Part shown: positions 36,403-45,652 of the stretch, one piece after another
Numbering within the stretch: position 1 is the stretch's first letter
How the letters are laid out: each line of letters starts with the position of its first letter
Origin: Planctomycetaceae bacterium
GTDB taxonomy: Bacteria; Planctomycetota; Planctomycetia; Planctomycetales; Planctomycetaceae
Direction: 5' to 3'
DNA: 64,000 nt
Assembly: GCA_020638955.1 (NCBI GenBank)
Contig: JACKHO010000002.1
Coordinates: 62,001 to 126,000, forward strand
Notes under the pieces: generated by a model
Told to the model about the DNA's origin: nothing
The model's input: only the letters and a program-made list of their open reading frames with translations
Database searches by the model: none
Made by a program: the position numbers and the translations under genes

Positions 36403-37668
36403 GTGGCGGAGTCCCACCCCCAAGCAGAAGCAGACATCGTTTCGCCATTTGAAGCATTCAACGAGCGTAGCGAACGTGCGCCTCTGCCTGCAAATCGCAC
36501 TGTTGCCGGCCTGATTGAAGACGTCACTGTCATTCCCGTTGCCGGTGGCGAAGCTGTGGTGTACTCCTGTGTTTCACCCATCAAAGAAACGCGGAACGAA
36601 GACGCGTGGGTCGTTCAGCCACTCGGAGATCGAGTCGGCGTGTTAGGGGTGGCGGACGGACTTGGTGGGCACCGTGGCGGACGAGTGGCTTCGCGACTGG
36701 TCACCAACACCATTCGCAAACGTTGTCGCCAACTGGAAATGCCGGATACGCTCCCGGTATTAGGCGATCCCGTTGTCACCGACGGCGAACGCACGCCGAC
36801 GGCACCAGAAGTCCAATCGGCTCTATTGGATTCGATTGAAACGGCGAACCGGGAGCTTGTGCGTCGCTCCTCGGGTGCGGCCACGACGATTGCAGTCGCC
36901 GAATTGCGCGACCGAGAAGTGCGGACTTATCACGTCGGTGATTCCGAAGTGTTCGTTGTCAGTCAGCGCGGATTACTGAAGTATCAAACCATTTCGCACG
37001 CGCCGGTCAGCTACGCGTTGCACGCGGGACTCATCGACGAAGCGGCAGCCATTTATCATGACGAACGACACATCGTGTCGAACGTTGTTGGCATTCAGGA
37101 AATGCGTATCGAAATGGGTCCGCGACTGAAGTTGGCGGCTCGTGACACGCTGCTCATTGCCTCGGACGGGCTGTTTGACAATCTCTGGCAGGCCGAGATT
37201 ATTGAAATCGTGCGGAAGGGACCGCTCAAACAATGTGTTGCTCAACTGGCCGAACTCGCCTTTCGACGAATGTTGCGTCCGAAAGTCGGCGAGCCGACGA
37301 AGCCCGATGACCTGACAATTCTGGCATTTCGTCCAAAAGTCACGCGGCGTTCGACAAAGAAGCAGACCGGAAAGAAATCGTCCGCCGCCTCAACGCGGTT
37401 GGACGACGACAGCCTCGTCGCGAACGTTGTGGCTTCCAGTGCCAACATGCTCGCCGACGACAGGTCGGTAACGCATGTCGACGATTTCGAAGCCAACCGA
37501 CTGGTAGAGAGCGAGAGCGGCATGGTTGGTGGCCGTCACCTCAAGATAGACGCGAGTCAACCCCTCGAGCCGAAATCCCGAGAGCGATTTCAGCAACAAA
37601 GCGCGACCAAGTCCGAGGCCACGGAATCCCGGCAGGATGCCGACGTTCTGTATGGCCCCCTGTTGTGA
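36403..37668 (+). CDS. PP2C-family protein phosphatase
   Basis: GTG 36403 lies 8 nt after AAGGAG and gives 421 aa. The PP2C core spans about 45-312: ETRNEDAWVV, GVADGLGGHRGG (metal-binding Asp-Gly), VGDSEVFVV, LLIASDGLFD and KPDDLTILAF. It should dephosphorylate Ser/Thr-phosphoproteins, probably the neighbouring kinase or its targets. The last 90 residues beyond the core are Ser/Ala/Asp/Glu-rich and are encoded antisense to the conserved core of the convergent GNAT gene (37390-37668), so this tail may lack an independent function. Confidence 0.9.
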   Translation: MAESHPQAEADIVSPFEAFNERSERAPLPANRTVAGLIEDVTVIPVAGGEAVVYSCVSPIKETRNEDAWVVQPLGDRVGVLGVADGLGGHRGGRVASRLVTNTIRKRCRQLEMPDTLPVLGDPVVTDGERTPTAPEVQSALLDSIETANRELVRRSSGAATTIAVAELRDREVRTYHVGDSEVFVVSQRGLLKYQTISHAPVSYALHAGLIDEAAAIYHDERHIVSNVVGIQEMRIEMGPRLKLAARDTLLIASDGLFDNLWQAEIIEIVRKGPLKQCVAQLAELAFRRMLRPKVGEPTKPDDLTILAFRPKVTRRSTKKQTGKKSSAASTRLDDDSLVANVVASSANMLADDRSVTHVDDFEANRLVESESGMVGGRHLKIDASQPLEPKSRERFQQQSATKSEATESRQDADVLYGPLL

Positions 37669-38010
37669 GTCGTTCCGAATTCCCTGGATGGTTCCACACA
37701 TCGTAGCGGGACCGAATTCCCCCGAGGAACGACGAATCATCCAGGTTGTGCCGGGCAAAAAGCCGCGATGCCGCGCGATATCATGCAGTAGTCGACGACA
37801 CCCCTCTGCCGACTGCAGTGAACGAAAAATTGCCGCGTCAGGTTCTTCACGAAAGCAGGCATATTTCACGGCAGCGTGCTTCAGCAGGACGCTGTTGTCC
37901 CATTGGACCCAGGAGAATCCATCCGGCAGGGTTGCGCGAGGAGTGCGTTTGAGGCGCAAATCCAGCAACATTCGGTATCGTTTAAAGTACGATTCGGACA
38001 TCTCGGACAA
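37390..38010 (-). CDS. GNAT N-acetyltransferase
   Basis: A 206-aa protein. The acetyl-CoA binding motif is VGILPGFRGLGLGRALL, preceded by the central strands, and followed by VYLEVTATNHAALALYQSVGF, the typical GNAT C-terminal motif. The N-terminal part (MSEMSESYFKRYRMLLDLRL) is specific to this subfamily. The substrate is unknown. The conserved half lies on the strand opposite the end of the PP2C gene, a 279-bp overlap. The catalytic motif supports this frame as real. Confidence 0.87.
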   Translation of the reverse strand: MSEMSESYFKRYRMLLDLRLKRTPRATLPDGFSWVQWDNSVLLKHAAVKYACFREEPDAAIFRSLQSAEGCRRLLHDIARHRGFLPGTTWMIRRSSGEFGPATMCGTIQGIRNDSQQGAIQNVGILPGFRGLGLGRALLLKSLSGFRLEGLTRVYLEVTATNHAALALYQSVGFEIVDMRYRPVVGEHVGTGSHNVRDEAVVVQPR

Positions 38011-38140
38011 TCGTAATGCAATGGGGAAGGCCCACCTCCATCTTGTGAGTTTACCCGATGTGAAGCAGAATGCATCAGAAAGTTACCCTCACACCCCATA
38101 AACCGGGGGAATTCTGGTGATCCCGCGTACTGACGAAACG

Positions 38141-39295
38141 ATGCATAATTTGCTGCCAATCGCTACCGGTCTCTTCTTCCTCACGGTTTGTTGCCAGACT
38201 GGGGTCGCTCAGGTTACCGGGGCGAAATTTCAAATGGCATGTGAACGCTCCATCAGCGTTTCCGGTGGCGATGCACCTCTCCTCGACGTGCTTTCCCGTG
38301 TGGGCAACGACCAGCAGGTCGCCATTCTGCTGGATCGTCGTATCGATCCCACCCAGCTTGTTGGCTCCGACCTGCGCCGGATGAAGTTGCAAACGCTGGT
38401 CGGGAATCTCGCCTCTCAGGCTGATGGTGGCCTGAGTGTTGTCGGTGATACGTTTTACGTGGGGCCATCAGCCAACATCAGACGTCTGCGCACATTAATC
38501 GAGCTGCGCGAACTCGAACTGCGAGCAGCCTCAGCGCCGGCAGGAAGGCGTTTGTTCGAGCTGCTACATCGGAAAGAGCTCCACTGGGAAGATCTTGCGG
38601 AACCACGACAGCTCGTTGTCGACGTTGCCAGCCAATACCAATTGCAAATTGAAGGAGTCGAGAACATTCCACACGACCTGTGGCGAAAGGGAATGGTTGC
38701 CCATCCGAATGGCATTGAATCACTGATGTTGTTGCTCTCGCAATTTGACTTGTCATTCGAATGGACCAAAGATTTCGAGGGCATCCAAATTGTCCCTACG
38801 CCGGCAAACCCCACAGTCGACCGTGCACACACTCCACGCGGCCTTTCACTCCCCGATGCCGTTAAGGCCGTGCACGAAGCATTTCCCGATATCTCTGCGA
38901 AACCAACGGGAAAGACTCTGGAAATTGCCGCTACTGTCGAAGAGCACGAAGCTCTCGAAGTCCTGCTCGGCGAAAAGAAAGTTGCGTCGTCATTGCCAAC
39001 AAGAAAACCGGTGGTGCTCGCCAATCAGCGATTCACGCTTCGTAGCCGCGGACAGCGGTTTGATTTGCTGTTGGAAACGCTCATTCTCGACGGCGTCGAT
39101 ATCGAGTATGACGTCGGGGCGTTTGATCAGGCGAGCATCGATATGACCACACCAATTCAGCTTGATCTCCAGCAGGCAACAATCCAGCAACTGCTGGACG
39201 CCATGACCTCTCAGGTTGCGGTCGACTACACCATTCGCCAGAACAAGGTCATTCTGCAACCACGCACAAATGGCAACACCGACGCATCAAGGTGA
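38141..39295 (+). CDS. Secreted protein with STN/secretin-N-like repeats
   Basis: ATG 38141 gives 384 aa with a signal peptide (HNLLPIATGLFFLTVCCQTGVAQ); GTG 38117 is an in-frame alternative. The mature protein contains short repeats of the type seen in secretin N-domains/STN domains: APLLDVLSRVGNDQQVAILL near the start, TIQQLLDAMTSQVAVDYTIR at the end. It may bind or polymerise at the envelope; no secretin pore domain is present. The family is uncertain. It diverges from the GNAT gene and is followed by a 316-bp spacer. Confidence 0.7.
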   Translation: MHNLLPIATGLFFLTVCCQTGVAQVTGAKFQMACERSISVSGGDAPLLDVLSRVGNDQQVAILLDRRIDPTQLVGSDLRRMKLQTLVGNLASQADGGLSVVGDTFYVGPSANIRRLRTLIELRELELRAASAPAGRRLFELLHRKELHWEDLAEPRQLVVDVASQYQLQIEGVENIPHDLWRKGMVAHPNGIESLMLLLSQFDLSFEWTKDFEGIQIVPTPANPTVDRAHTPRGLSLPDAVKAVHEAFPDISAKPTGKTLEIAATVEEHEALEVLLGEKKVASSLPTRKPVVLANQRFTLRSRGQRFDLLLETLILDGVDIEYDVGAFDQASIDMTTPIQLDLQQATIQQLLDAMTSQVAVDYTIRQNKVILQPRTNGNTDASR

Positions 39296-39611
39296 GAAAG
39301 CCGTTCCAGCGGTTGTCCACGAACGCAACGAGATCCGCCACATCGAATCGCGACTGACAGGCCTCAAAATGCGACGAGTTGATGCGACCGGAAAAATTGG
39401 AACAGAGGATTGCTGCATTCTAACCCGCACACGACCACCCTGTCGTGATTTTGCAACGTCCCTTGGTTAATCTCGCATCGCTATCCGTGCTCAGGCCAAA
39501 TTGTGAACTAGGTTGTCAATGAGTGCGCGCGGGCATCACCGTGCGATCCAGTGACGACGACCGTCACGTATTCGTTCAATTTGTCTCTGGTAGACCGAAT
39601 CCCCTTCGATC
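39296..39611. other. 316-bp intergenic region
   Basis: It lies between two plus-strand genes. I see no RNA gene, repeat, clear promoter or terminator in it; an open frame at 39216-39470 overlaps the preceding gene and shows no protein-like composition. Confidence 0.4.
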
Positions 39612-41231
39612 ATGACCACGGAAACACCACCTTCTGATCAACTTTCCGACGTCCAGCAGCGTCTCATGGACATGCTAGGGTCCGTGGAACTGGATGCAGC
39701 TCGCAGTCGACGACCTTCGGCTCCGATCGCTCCCGAACCCACACCGGTTCCTGCGAAGAACGCACCGCAATCGCGTACTCCGCAAGCTCAACCGGGACGG
39801 AAGCCTGGCCCGAACGATTGCCCGAATTGTGCGGCACCCGAACCGTTTGCCAAGTCGTCGTGGTGCGGCGCGTGTGGATTCTATCCGAAGTTGAACCGTT
39901 GCATTGACATTGATTCGGGATTGCCCGAAGTGGAGCAGGAAATCACGGCGGTAGAGGCATTCGAACGAATGCCTGCCTGGCTGTGGACCATGCTCGCCGG
40001 GTGTCTGGCCATTGTTTTTTACAGTGTGCTGCTGCGCATTCTTATTCCCGTCATTGACATTCGTGGCCCGCTTGGCCTCATGCACGTGGTGGGTGGACTC
40101 TGCACCGTTATCTTCGTCCATGTTCGCGCATTTGTGCTCGCGCTCAAGACATCTGAGAAAGTCACTCTCGCAACCATGTTCGTCAAACCTGTGGAAACAT
40201 GGCAGCCGGTCGCACGCCAGCTACCGGAATCTCGCAAGTTGTTCTATGCCCTGGCATGGGGGGCGACCGCTTTCGTTGTGGGATTAGGTGTACTGAACGT
40301 TCACTGGGATGCAATTTTCCGTCCAACGCCGCAGCAGAAAAAAGAACGCTTTAATCCGCTGAAGTGGGTCATGAAGGCCGCCGTGTTCATTGTGAACAAC
40401 AGCCAACAAGGCGAGGGCGGCGAATCTGGAACGGGTCCTGTGCAAGACGCTGGCCCCAGCATGATGGCCGAAGTCATGGCCACAGCTCAGGAGCTCAAGG
40501 TGAACCAGGACGTTGGACCAGAGCCTGGCAACTTTGAAGAAGCTCTGGAAGGATTCGCTGGTAAGGCTACTGAAAACGTACTCGGGGATGTGAACGAACT
40601 CGCGGAACACGGAGTCGAGTCACAGTACCAGCAAGAAGCCGATGATCAGGTTGAGGCGATGACGCACGAGCAGGCAATTGAAGAAAGCCGCCGCCGTGAC
40701 GAAGAACGCGAAGCCGAAATTGCCGCCGATGAAGAAGCGAAACGTAACAAGGAATCGAAACCCGGCGAGGAAGAGTCCAACTCGAAAGGTGGTTCCAGCA
40801 AAACTCCGGCAAATGACGGTAAGAGTACTGCGAACGACAAGCCGACCACTTCTGGAGACCAGAAGCCATTGTTGGGTGGAGGTTCAACGAAAACGACTCC
40901 GGCAGCCCCGACTGCGAAGAAGAGTGAATACGTTATCTTCGGCTACACCCTCAACATTCTCGGCGACATGCATTCCGTTGTCATCGCCGAAATGGTGGGT
41001 GACGCCCGCATCCGATACGTTGGCACGGTTTCCGTAAGTGGACTCTCTGCTGAAAAGCGTGCAGAGCTACAGGAATCGCTGGACAAGGTACGCACGGAGA
41101 AACCACTCATCCGCGTCCCCTTCGGCGGACGGTGGGCACGTCCTACCTACATGTGCACGGTTTCGTACTCAGAAAAATCCAGCCGCGGCCAACTGGAAGA
41201 CGCCGAAATCGTCAGTTTCCATAAGCGCTAA
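39612..41231 (+). CDS. Zinc-ribbon membrane protein with acidic/low-complexity tail
   Basis: A 539-aa protein. A Pro/Ala-rich N-terminus (1-70) is followed by a zinc ribbon with CPNC and CGAC pairs (about 75-98). Three to four membrane helices follow at about 125-230 (LWTMLAGCLAIVFYSVLLRI; MHVVGGLCTVIFVHVRAFVL). After them come a helical region, a Glu/Lys/Ser-rich low-complexity stretch (360-435) and a compact C-terminal domain of about 105 residues. No enzyme motif is visible. The layout is of a type seen in planctomycete proteins of unknown function. Confidence 0.72.
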   Translation: MTTETPPSDQLSDVQQRLMDMLGSVELDAARSRRPSAPIAPEPTPVPAKNAPQSRTPQAQPGRKPGPNDCPNCAAPEPFAKSSWCGACGFYPKLNRCIDIDSGLPEVEQEITAVEAFERMPAWLWTMLAGCLAIVFYSVLLRILIPVIDIRGPLGLMHVVGGLCTVIFVHVRAFVLALKTSEKVTLATMFVKPVETWQPVARQLPESRKLFYALAWGATAFVVGLGVLNVHWDAIFRPTPQQKKERFNPLKWVMKAAVFIVNNSQQGEGGESGTGPVQDAGPSMMAEVMATAQELKVNQDVGPEPGNFEEALEGFAGKATENVLGDVNELAEHGVESQYQQEADDQVEAMTHEQAIEESRRRDEEREAEIAADEEAKRNKESKPGEEESNSKGGSSKTPANDGKSTANDKPTTSGDQKPLLGGGSTKTTPAAPTAKKSEYVIFGYTLNILGDMHSVVIAEMVGDARIRYVGTVSVSGLSAEKRAELQESLDKVRTEKPLIRVPFGGRWARPTYMCTVSYSEKSSRGQLEDAEIVSFHKR

Positions 41232-41260
41232 CACGACCATCGTGGCCGAGGCAAGAAGCC

Positions 41261-42679
41261 CTATTCAGGCAGCGGCTGTCCTTTAGTCTCAGGAGCGAAC
41301 AGCAGCATGATGAATGCTCCGGCAAACAGCAGACAAAGAGTGGCGGCGGCGCCGTCGGGCGAATAACCCCATCCCCCTTTGTCGACCGTGGACAACATGT
41401 AAGCCTTCAGGATGAGAATGGGCGCGGCAATGATGCGTCCTGCGTTGAAGCAGAAACCCGCCCCGGTTCCCCGAATTCGCGTGGGATAAAGTTCCGGGAA
41501 GTAAATGGCATATCCGGCATGCATGCCCAGCGTCAAGAATCCGAACAGCGGTAAGAGTACCGCCAGGATTGTGGACGGAATCGTCTGTGTGAAGACGTAC
41601 AGGGAAATGACCAGAGCCCCGATGTGGTAGAACAAAAACGTCCCACGGCGCCCGATGCGCTCAGCCAGCGGGCCAAAACAAATGAGGCCCAATCCACCAC
41701 CACTGGTGACCAGGAACATCCCGAGTGAGTCCCAGCGATTCGTAGATTGTTCGTGCTGTTCCAGCACTGCGTCCTTTTCTGCTTTCGCGGCATCTTGTGA
41801 TACACCAGCAGCCACCAGATACTCATTCTTGACTGTCCGCATCAGTCGGTCTTTCCCGTTGACGTGCGCTCCCCAGAAGGTTGCCAGACCAACGGCAGCC
41901 AAACCAACGCCAACAACGGTCCGCAACCAGAGCTGTTGCGAGAAGAGTTCGCCTAGGTTGCCGACCTTCTTCCCTGTTCCTTCATCAGATTCCTTCTTAA
42001 CCTTCTCCCAGCTCTCAGGCTCCTTGAGGCTGGCTCGAATCCAAATAGTCAGCAGCGCGGGCAACACACCGACGAGGTAACACAATCGCCACGGCAGGCT
42101 CGGCATGGATTCGCTGACAAACCAGCCGGTATCCACGAAAATTGTCTTCGCGAACACGCCCAGGTAGGTGCCCAACACACTCGACGCGTGAAAAATTCCG
42201 AGCGACCAGGCCCGAGCCTTCGGTGGGAAGACTTCCGCCACCATAGCGCTCGCCACCGCCCATTCACCACCAACGCCCATCGCGACCAGGAACCGAAGAA
42301 TGGCCATTTGCCACCACGTCTGCGCAATCGCGGACAACGCCGTGAACGCGGAATAAATCAGAATGGTAATCACCATGGTCTGCTTACGTCCGATACGATC
42401 ACTCAACATCCCGAAGAAAATGCCGCCCAATGCCCCGCCCGCCAGAAACGCCGCGAGCGTGTAATTGTCATATTGTTTGGCCCAACTTTCGACATCATCT
42501 TTGCTGGCATCTGGGTATTCCATGCGCACCAACGCCGGAGTCACGACGTTCTTGGTTGCAATGAAGACCTGACCTTCGAAAATGTCGAAGACCCAACCGA
42601 GCGAGGCGATGAGCAGGACAATCCACTGGTATCGCGTAATACCAGAATACCAGGGGCTTTGTTTCGTTGAGTCGTTCAT
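41261..42679 (-). CDS. MFS transporter (metabolite:H+ symporter-like)
   Basis: ATG 42679 (MNDSTKQSPWYSG) gives 472 aa; the frame is open to 42784. Twelve hydrophobic segments are visible. MFS signatures are GGALGGIFFGMLSDRIGRKQ after helix 2, GVGGEWAVASAMVAEVFPPK in helices 4-5, and PELYPTRIRGTGAGFCFN before helix 11. The pattern fits the sugar/aromatic-acid porter group. A large loop (about 295-330) is present. The substrate is unknown. The gene diverges from dus. Confidence 0.9.
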   Translation of the reverse strand: MNDSTKQSPWYSGITRYQWIVLLIASLGWVFDIFEGQVFIATKNVVTPALVRMEYPDASKDDVESWAKQYDNYTLAAFLAGGALGGIFFGMLSDRIGRKQTMVITILIYSAFTALSAIAQTWWQMAILRFLVAMGVGGEWAVASAMVAEVFPPKARAWSLGIFHASSVLGTYLGVFAKTIFVDTGWFVSESMPSLPWRLCYLVGVLPALLTIWIRASLKEPESWEKVKKESDEGTGKKVGNLGELFSQQLWLRTVVGVGLAAVGLATFWGAHVNGKDRLMRTVKNEYLVAAGVSQDAAKAEKDAVLEQHEQSTNRWDSLGMFLVTSGGGLGLICFGPLAERIGRRGTFLFYHIGALVISLYVFTQTIPSTILAVLLPLFGFLTLGMHAGYAIYFPELYPTRIRGTGAGFCFNAGRIIAAPILILKAYMLSTVDKGGWGYSPDGAAATLCLLFAGAFIMLLFAPETKGQPLPE

Positions 42680-42761
42680 ATCGGGATAATTAGATGTTCG
42701 CCGGTCGCGGTCAAGCCGCCTCGTCGAATTCAGGTCAACAACCCAAGGTAAGTGAACCACT

Positions 42762-43790
42762 GTGAAACTCGGTAACCGTGACATCCCAACGCCATACTTC
42801 CTGGCACCGCTGGCAGGCTACACGCAACTGCCATTTCGGCGAGCCCTGCGCGAGCTGGGTGGGATGGGACTCGCCACCACGGACCTCGTCCAGGCCACCA
42901 TGCTGTTGTCTCAACGGGCCAAGTCGCTGGAGCTCATCGCGACTTCGAGTGACGACAAGCCGCTCACCGTGCAAATCTTCTCGGGAATTCGGGCCGAACT
43001 GGTGGGAGCGGCGAAATGGCTGGAAGATGCGGGTTACCAGGGAATCGACATCAACATGGGCTGCCCCATGGCCAAAGTGACCGGCAGTGGCGGTGGAGCA
43101 CGCCTGATGTGCGACACGTCCTCCGCCTGTGATACCGTGTCGGCTGTCGTTGGGGCGGTGGGCATTCCCGTCAGCGTGAAAATGCGACTGGGATGGGATC
43201 TGAACAACATCACCGCCCCGGCACTGGCACGTGAATTCGAGCAACTTGGAGTTGTCGCCGTCACCATTCATGGCCGCACTCGTCAGCAGGGATTCCACGG
43301 CTCAGTAAACCTCGACGGAATCGCCGAAGTCGTCGCTGCAGTCGACCAAATGCCGATCATTGGAAATGGAGACGTTCGCAGCCCGCAAGATGCTCTCGAT
43401 ATGCAGCGTCATACGGGTTGTGCTGCCATCGCGATCGGTCGAGGAGCCATGCTCGACCCCTGGATTTTCCGAAAGCTCGACGACATCTCGAATGGTCGAC
43501 CTCCCCGGGACCCCGAGAATCCCGAGAAACTGGCATTCCTGAAACGCCATTTCGAACTCATGGTTGAACAGCACGCGGACTACGCCTGCCTGCTCTTCCG
43601 CAAGTTCGCGGCGTGGTACGGAGCCCCCCTGGGCATTCCCGAACAGTTGGAGGACCGTCTGCGAAGAATCGAGAGCATTCCCATATTCTATGAGCTCGCT
43701 GACCAAATTGGCGAACAAATGGGGCAGCGCAAGTCCAGTACCGCCACAGCACTTATCAAAACGCCCAGCGGTCCTGTGGAGTATTGGTAA
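42762..43790 (+). CDS. tRNA-dihydrouridine synthase (Dus family)
   Basis: A 342-aa flavoprotein read from GTG 42762. LAPLAGYTQLPFRRA is the N-terminal FMN-binding segment. The family-defining INMGCPMAKVTGSGGGARLM carries the catalytic Cys, followed by VSVKMRLGWD, TIHGRTRQQGF and IGNGDV. It reduces specific uridines in the tRNA D-loop using NADPH and FMN. The member (DusA, B or C) is not fixed from sequence alone; DusB-like is the best guess. It is followed on the same strand by a ribonuclease D gene. Confidence 0.92.
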   Translation: MKLGNRDIPTPYFLAPLAGYTQLPFRRALRELGGMGLATTDLVQATMLLSQRAKSLELIATSSDDKPLTVQIFSGIRAELVGAAKWLEDAGYQGIDINMGCPMAKVTGSGGGARLMCDTSSACDTVSAVVGAVGIPVSVKMRLGWDLNNITAPALAREFEQLGVVAVTIHGRTRQQGFHGSVNLDGIAEVVAAVDQMPIIGNGDVRSPQDALDMQRHTGCAAIAIGRGAMLDPWIFRKLDDISNGRPPRDPENPEKLAFLKRHFELMVEQHADYACLLFRKFAAWYGAPLGIPEQLEDRLRRIESIPIFYELADQIGEQMGQRKSSTATALIKTPSGPVEYW

Positions 43791-43930
43791 ATCGAATCTC
43801 AACAAACTTTGACAATCAAGCGGACATGGACTGCCCAACTTGTGTATGCATTCGATACGCTGTCGACACCAATTCAAACGTCACGTCCGGTTTGTCGCTC
43901 ACAACTTAGTTCAGACACGTTCTCTCAGCC

Positions 43931-45106
43931 ATGTCGCTGATTACTTCACAGTCCAAATTCAACGCACTTTGCAAGAGTATCCGGGAAACCGGAATTGTGG
44001 CTTTCGACACGGAGTTCGTGGCGGAATCGTACTATCGGCCACGCCTTTGCTTGCTTCAGTTCCACCTGCCGGGACATTCCTGCTGCGTCGACCCCTTCGA
44101 GGTCCGCGATCTCACCGAGTGGTGGGACATCATGAGCGATGACGAGACCACCATTGTCATTCATGGTGGCCGCGAGGAAGTTCGTTTCTGTTACTTTGCG
44201 ACGCAAAAGCCACCTGGAAAACTGGTCGACGTCCAGATTTCCGAAGGCGTCTTGTCCCGAGGATTCCCCCTCTCACATACGAATCTTGTCCAGCGGGTTT
44301 TGAACGAAAGGGTCCATGGTCGCGAGACCAGGTCCAACTGGGAAAAGCGCCCCCTCGTCGCCGAACAAATTGAATATGCGGAAGACGACGTCAGACACCT
44401 GCTGGATGTCTGGGATGACCAGCAACGTCGCCTGAAGAAACTGGGACGCACCGAATGGGCCGCTGCCGAATTTCAACGCTTCATCAACGACATCATCGCA
44501 GATGAAGAACGCCCGGGATACTTGCGTCTTCCCTCAATTGGAAAATTGAAGCCACGTGAGTTGGCCGTTGCACGTGACCTTTGGAACTGGCGCGACCAGA
44601 AGGCCTGTGCGCAGGACAAACCGCCCCGGTTCATCCTGCGTGATGACTTGCTCATCGAAATGGCCAAACGTTGTCCCAAGAACGTCCGCGAACTCTCCAT
44701 GACGCGCGGGATGGATCGCCGTGATTATCAGCGGCTTGCAGATGAAATCATCGCGGTGGTGAAGCAGGCTGTGTCGTCGCCCGAGTCAGATTGGCCATCG
44801 CGTCTGGAAGGCCCCAAACGCGCCTCTCAGGACGACGTGCTTTCCCGCATTCTCGGCCTGGCGCTCGCGAACCGCTGCTCGGAAATGGGGATTTCGATGT
44901 CCATTGTCGGTACCACGGCCGACCTTCAAGACGTTGTTCGGTGGTATGTCCATGAGAACCAGGAAGGACCGAAGCCGAAGCTTCTGCAAGGTTGGCGAGG
45001 AGAATTCTGCGGCCAACTGCTCGCACAGGTTCTGAACGGCGAAGTCATCATTCGTGTGGTCAATCCTCACTCCGACGACCCACTCGGCTTCGAAACGAGC
45101 TCCTAA
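43931..45106 (+). CDS. rnd: Ribonuclease D
   Basis: A 391-aa protein with a DEDD-type 3'-5' exonuclease domain: FDTEFVAE (catalytic Asp and Glu near residue 22-24), TTIVIHGGREEVRF, and YAEDDVRHLL (Tyr and Asp of the DEDDy class). The C-terminal HRDC domain covers about 205-290 (ELAVARDLWNWRDQKACAQD). It trims the 3' ends of tRNA precursors. It follows dus by 140 bp on the same strand, which would link tRNA modification and maturation genes. Confidence 0.93.
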   Translation: MSLITSQSKFNALCKSIRETGIVAFDTEFVAESYYRPRLCLLQFHLPGHSCCVDPFEVRDLTEWWDIMSDDETTIVIHGGREEVRFCYFATQKPPGKLVDVQISEGVLSRGFPLSHTNLVQRVLNERVHGRETRSNWEKRPLVAEQIEYAEDDVRHLLDVWDDQQRRLKKLGRTEWAAAEFQRFINDIIADEERPGYLRLPSIGKLKPRELAVARDLWNWRDQKACAQDKPPRFILRDDLLIEMAKRCPKNVRELSMTRGMDRRDYQRLADEIIAVVKQAVSSPESDWPSRLEGPKRASQDDVLSRILGLALANRCSEMGISMSIVGTTADLQDVVRWYVHENQEGPKPKLLQGWRGEFCGQLLAQVLNGEVIIRVVNPHSDDPLGFETSS

Positions 45107-45268
45107 CCTGTTACGTACGTGAGTTTGCGGTGCCCCACCAGATGCGTTGCCTGCAGGCAACATATCGGACTTATTGTCAGTTCCTGCTGGAATATGAGTC
45201 TCCTGACTGGAGCATTGTCTCGACAGCCGTCAGCTCGCACGGCACGATGGCCGCCTGGAAGAATCGTT

Positions 45269-45649
45269 ATGCATCACGACTCGTTTGCGCACGCGGTGGA
45301 GCTGTTCAATGAACAGGAGTTCTTTGCGTGCCATGACGTTCTTGAGGAAATCTGGAACGAGACGCTTGATGAACGACGGGACTTCTACCAGGGGTTAATC
45401 CATGCCGCAGTCGCCCTGTTTCACTTCTCTGAAAGAAACCTGACGGGCGCCCGCAAAATGCACGCCTCGACATTACGGTACCTCGCGCCGTATGGAGAGG
45501 CATTTCATGACATTGACCTCCAACGATTCCGACAGGACTTCAACTACTGCTTCCGCAAACTGACGGAAGTCAGCAGTGGTTATCCGCACGGGGTCGAAAT
45601 CGACATGGCTGACATTCCAGTCCTCATTACTCACCGAGCCTCGCAGTAG
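45269..45649 (+). CDS. DUF309 domain protein
   Basis: ATG 45269 gives 126 aa; an upstream GTG (45119) adds 50 residues of poor quality. The DUF309 signature is FNEQEFFACHDVLEEIW, followed by RRDFYQGLIHAAVALFHF, a compact helical domain with conserved His, Glu and Gln. The function is unknown. It follows rnd and stops 3 bp before the Lon-N-domain gene, so the two are likely coexpressed. Confidence 0.88.
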   Translation: MHHDSFAHAVELFNEQEFFACHDVLEEIWNETLDERRDFYQGLIHAAVALFHFSERNLTGARKMHASTLRYLAPYGEAFHDIDLQRFRQDFNYCFRKLTEVSSGYPHGVEIDMADIPVLITHRASQ

Positions 45650-45652
45650 CAC

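Noticed and set aside
45119..45268. GTG start that extends the DUF309 gene by 50 codons
   Set aside because: The added residues do not resemble any DUF309 N-terminus and are Cys/Arg/Trp-rich; the ATG at 45269 fits the family.
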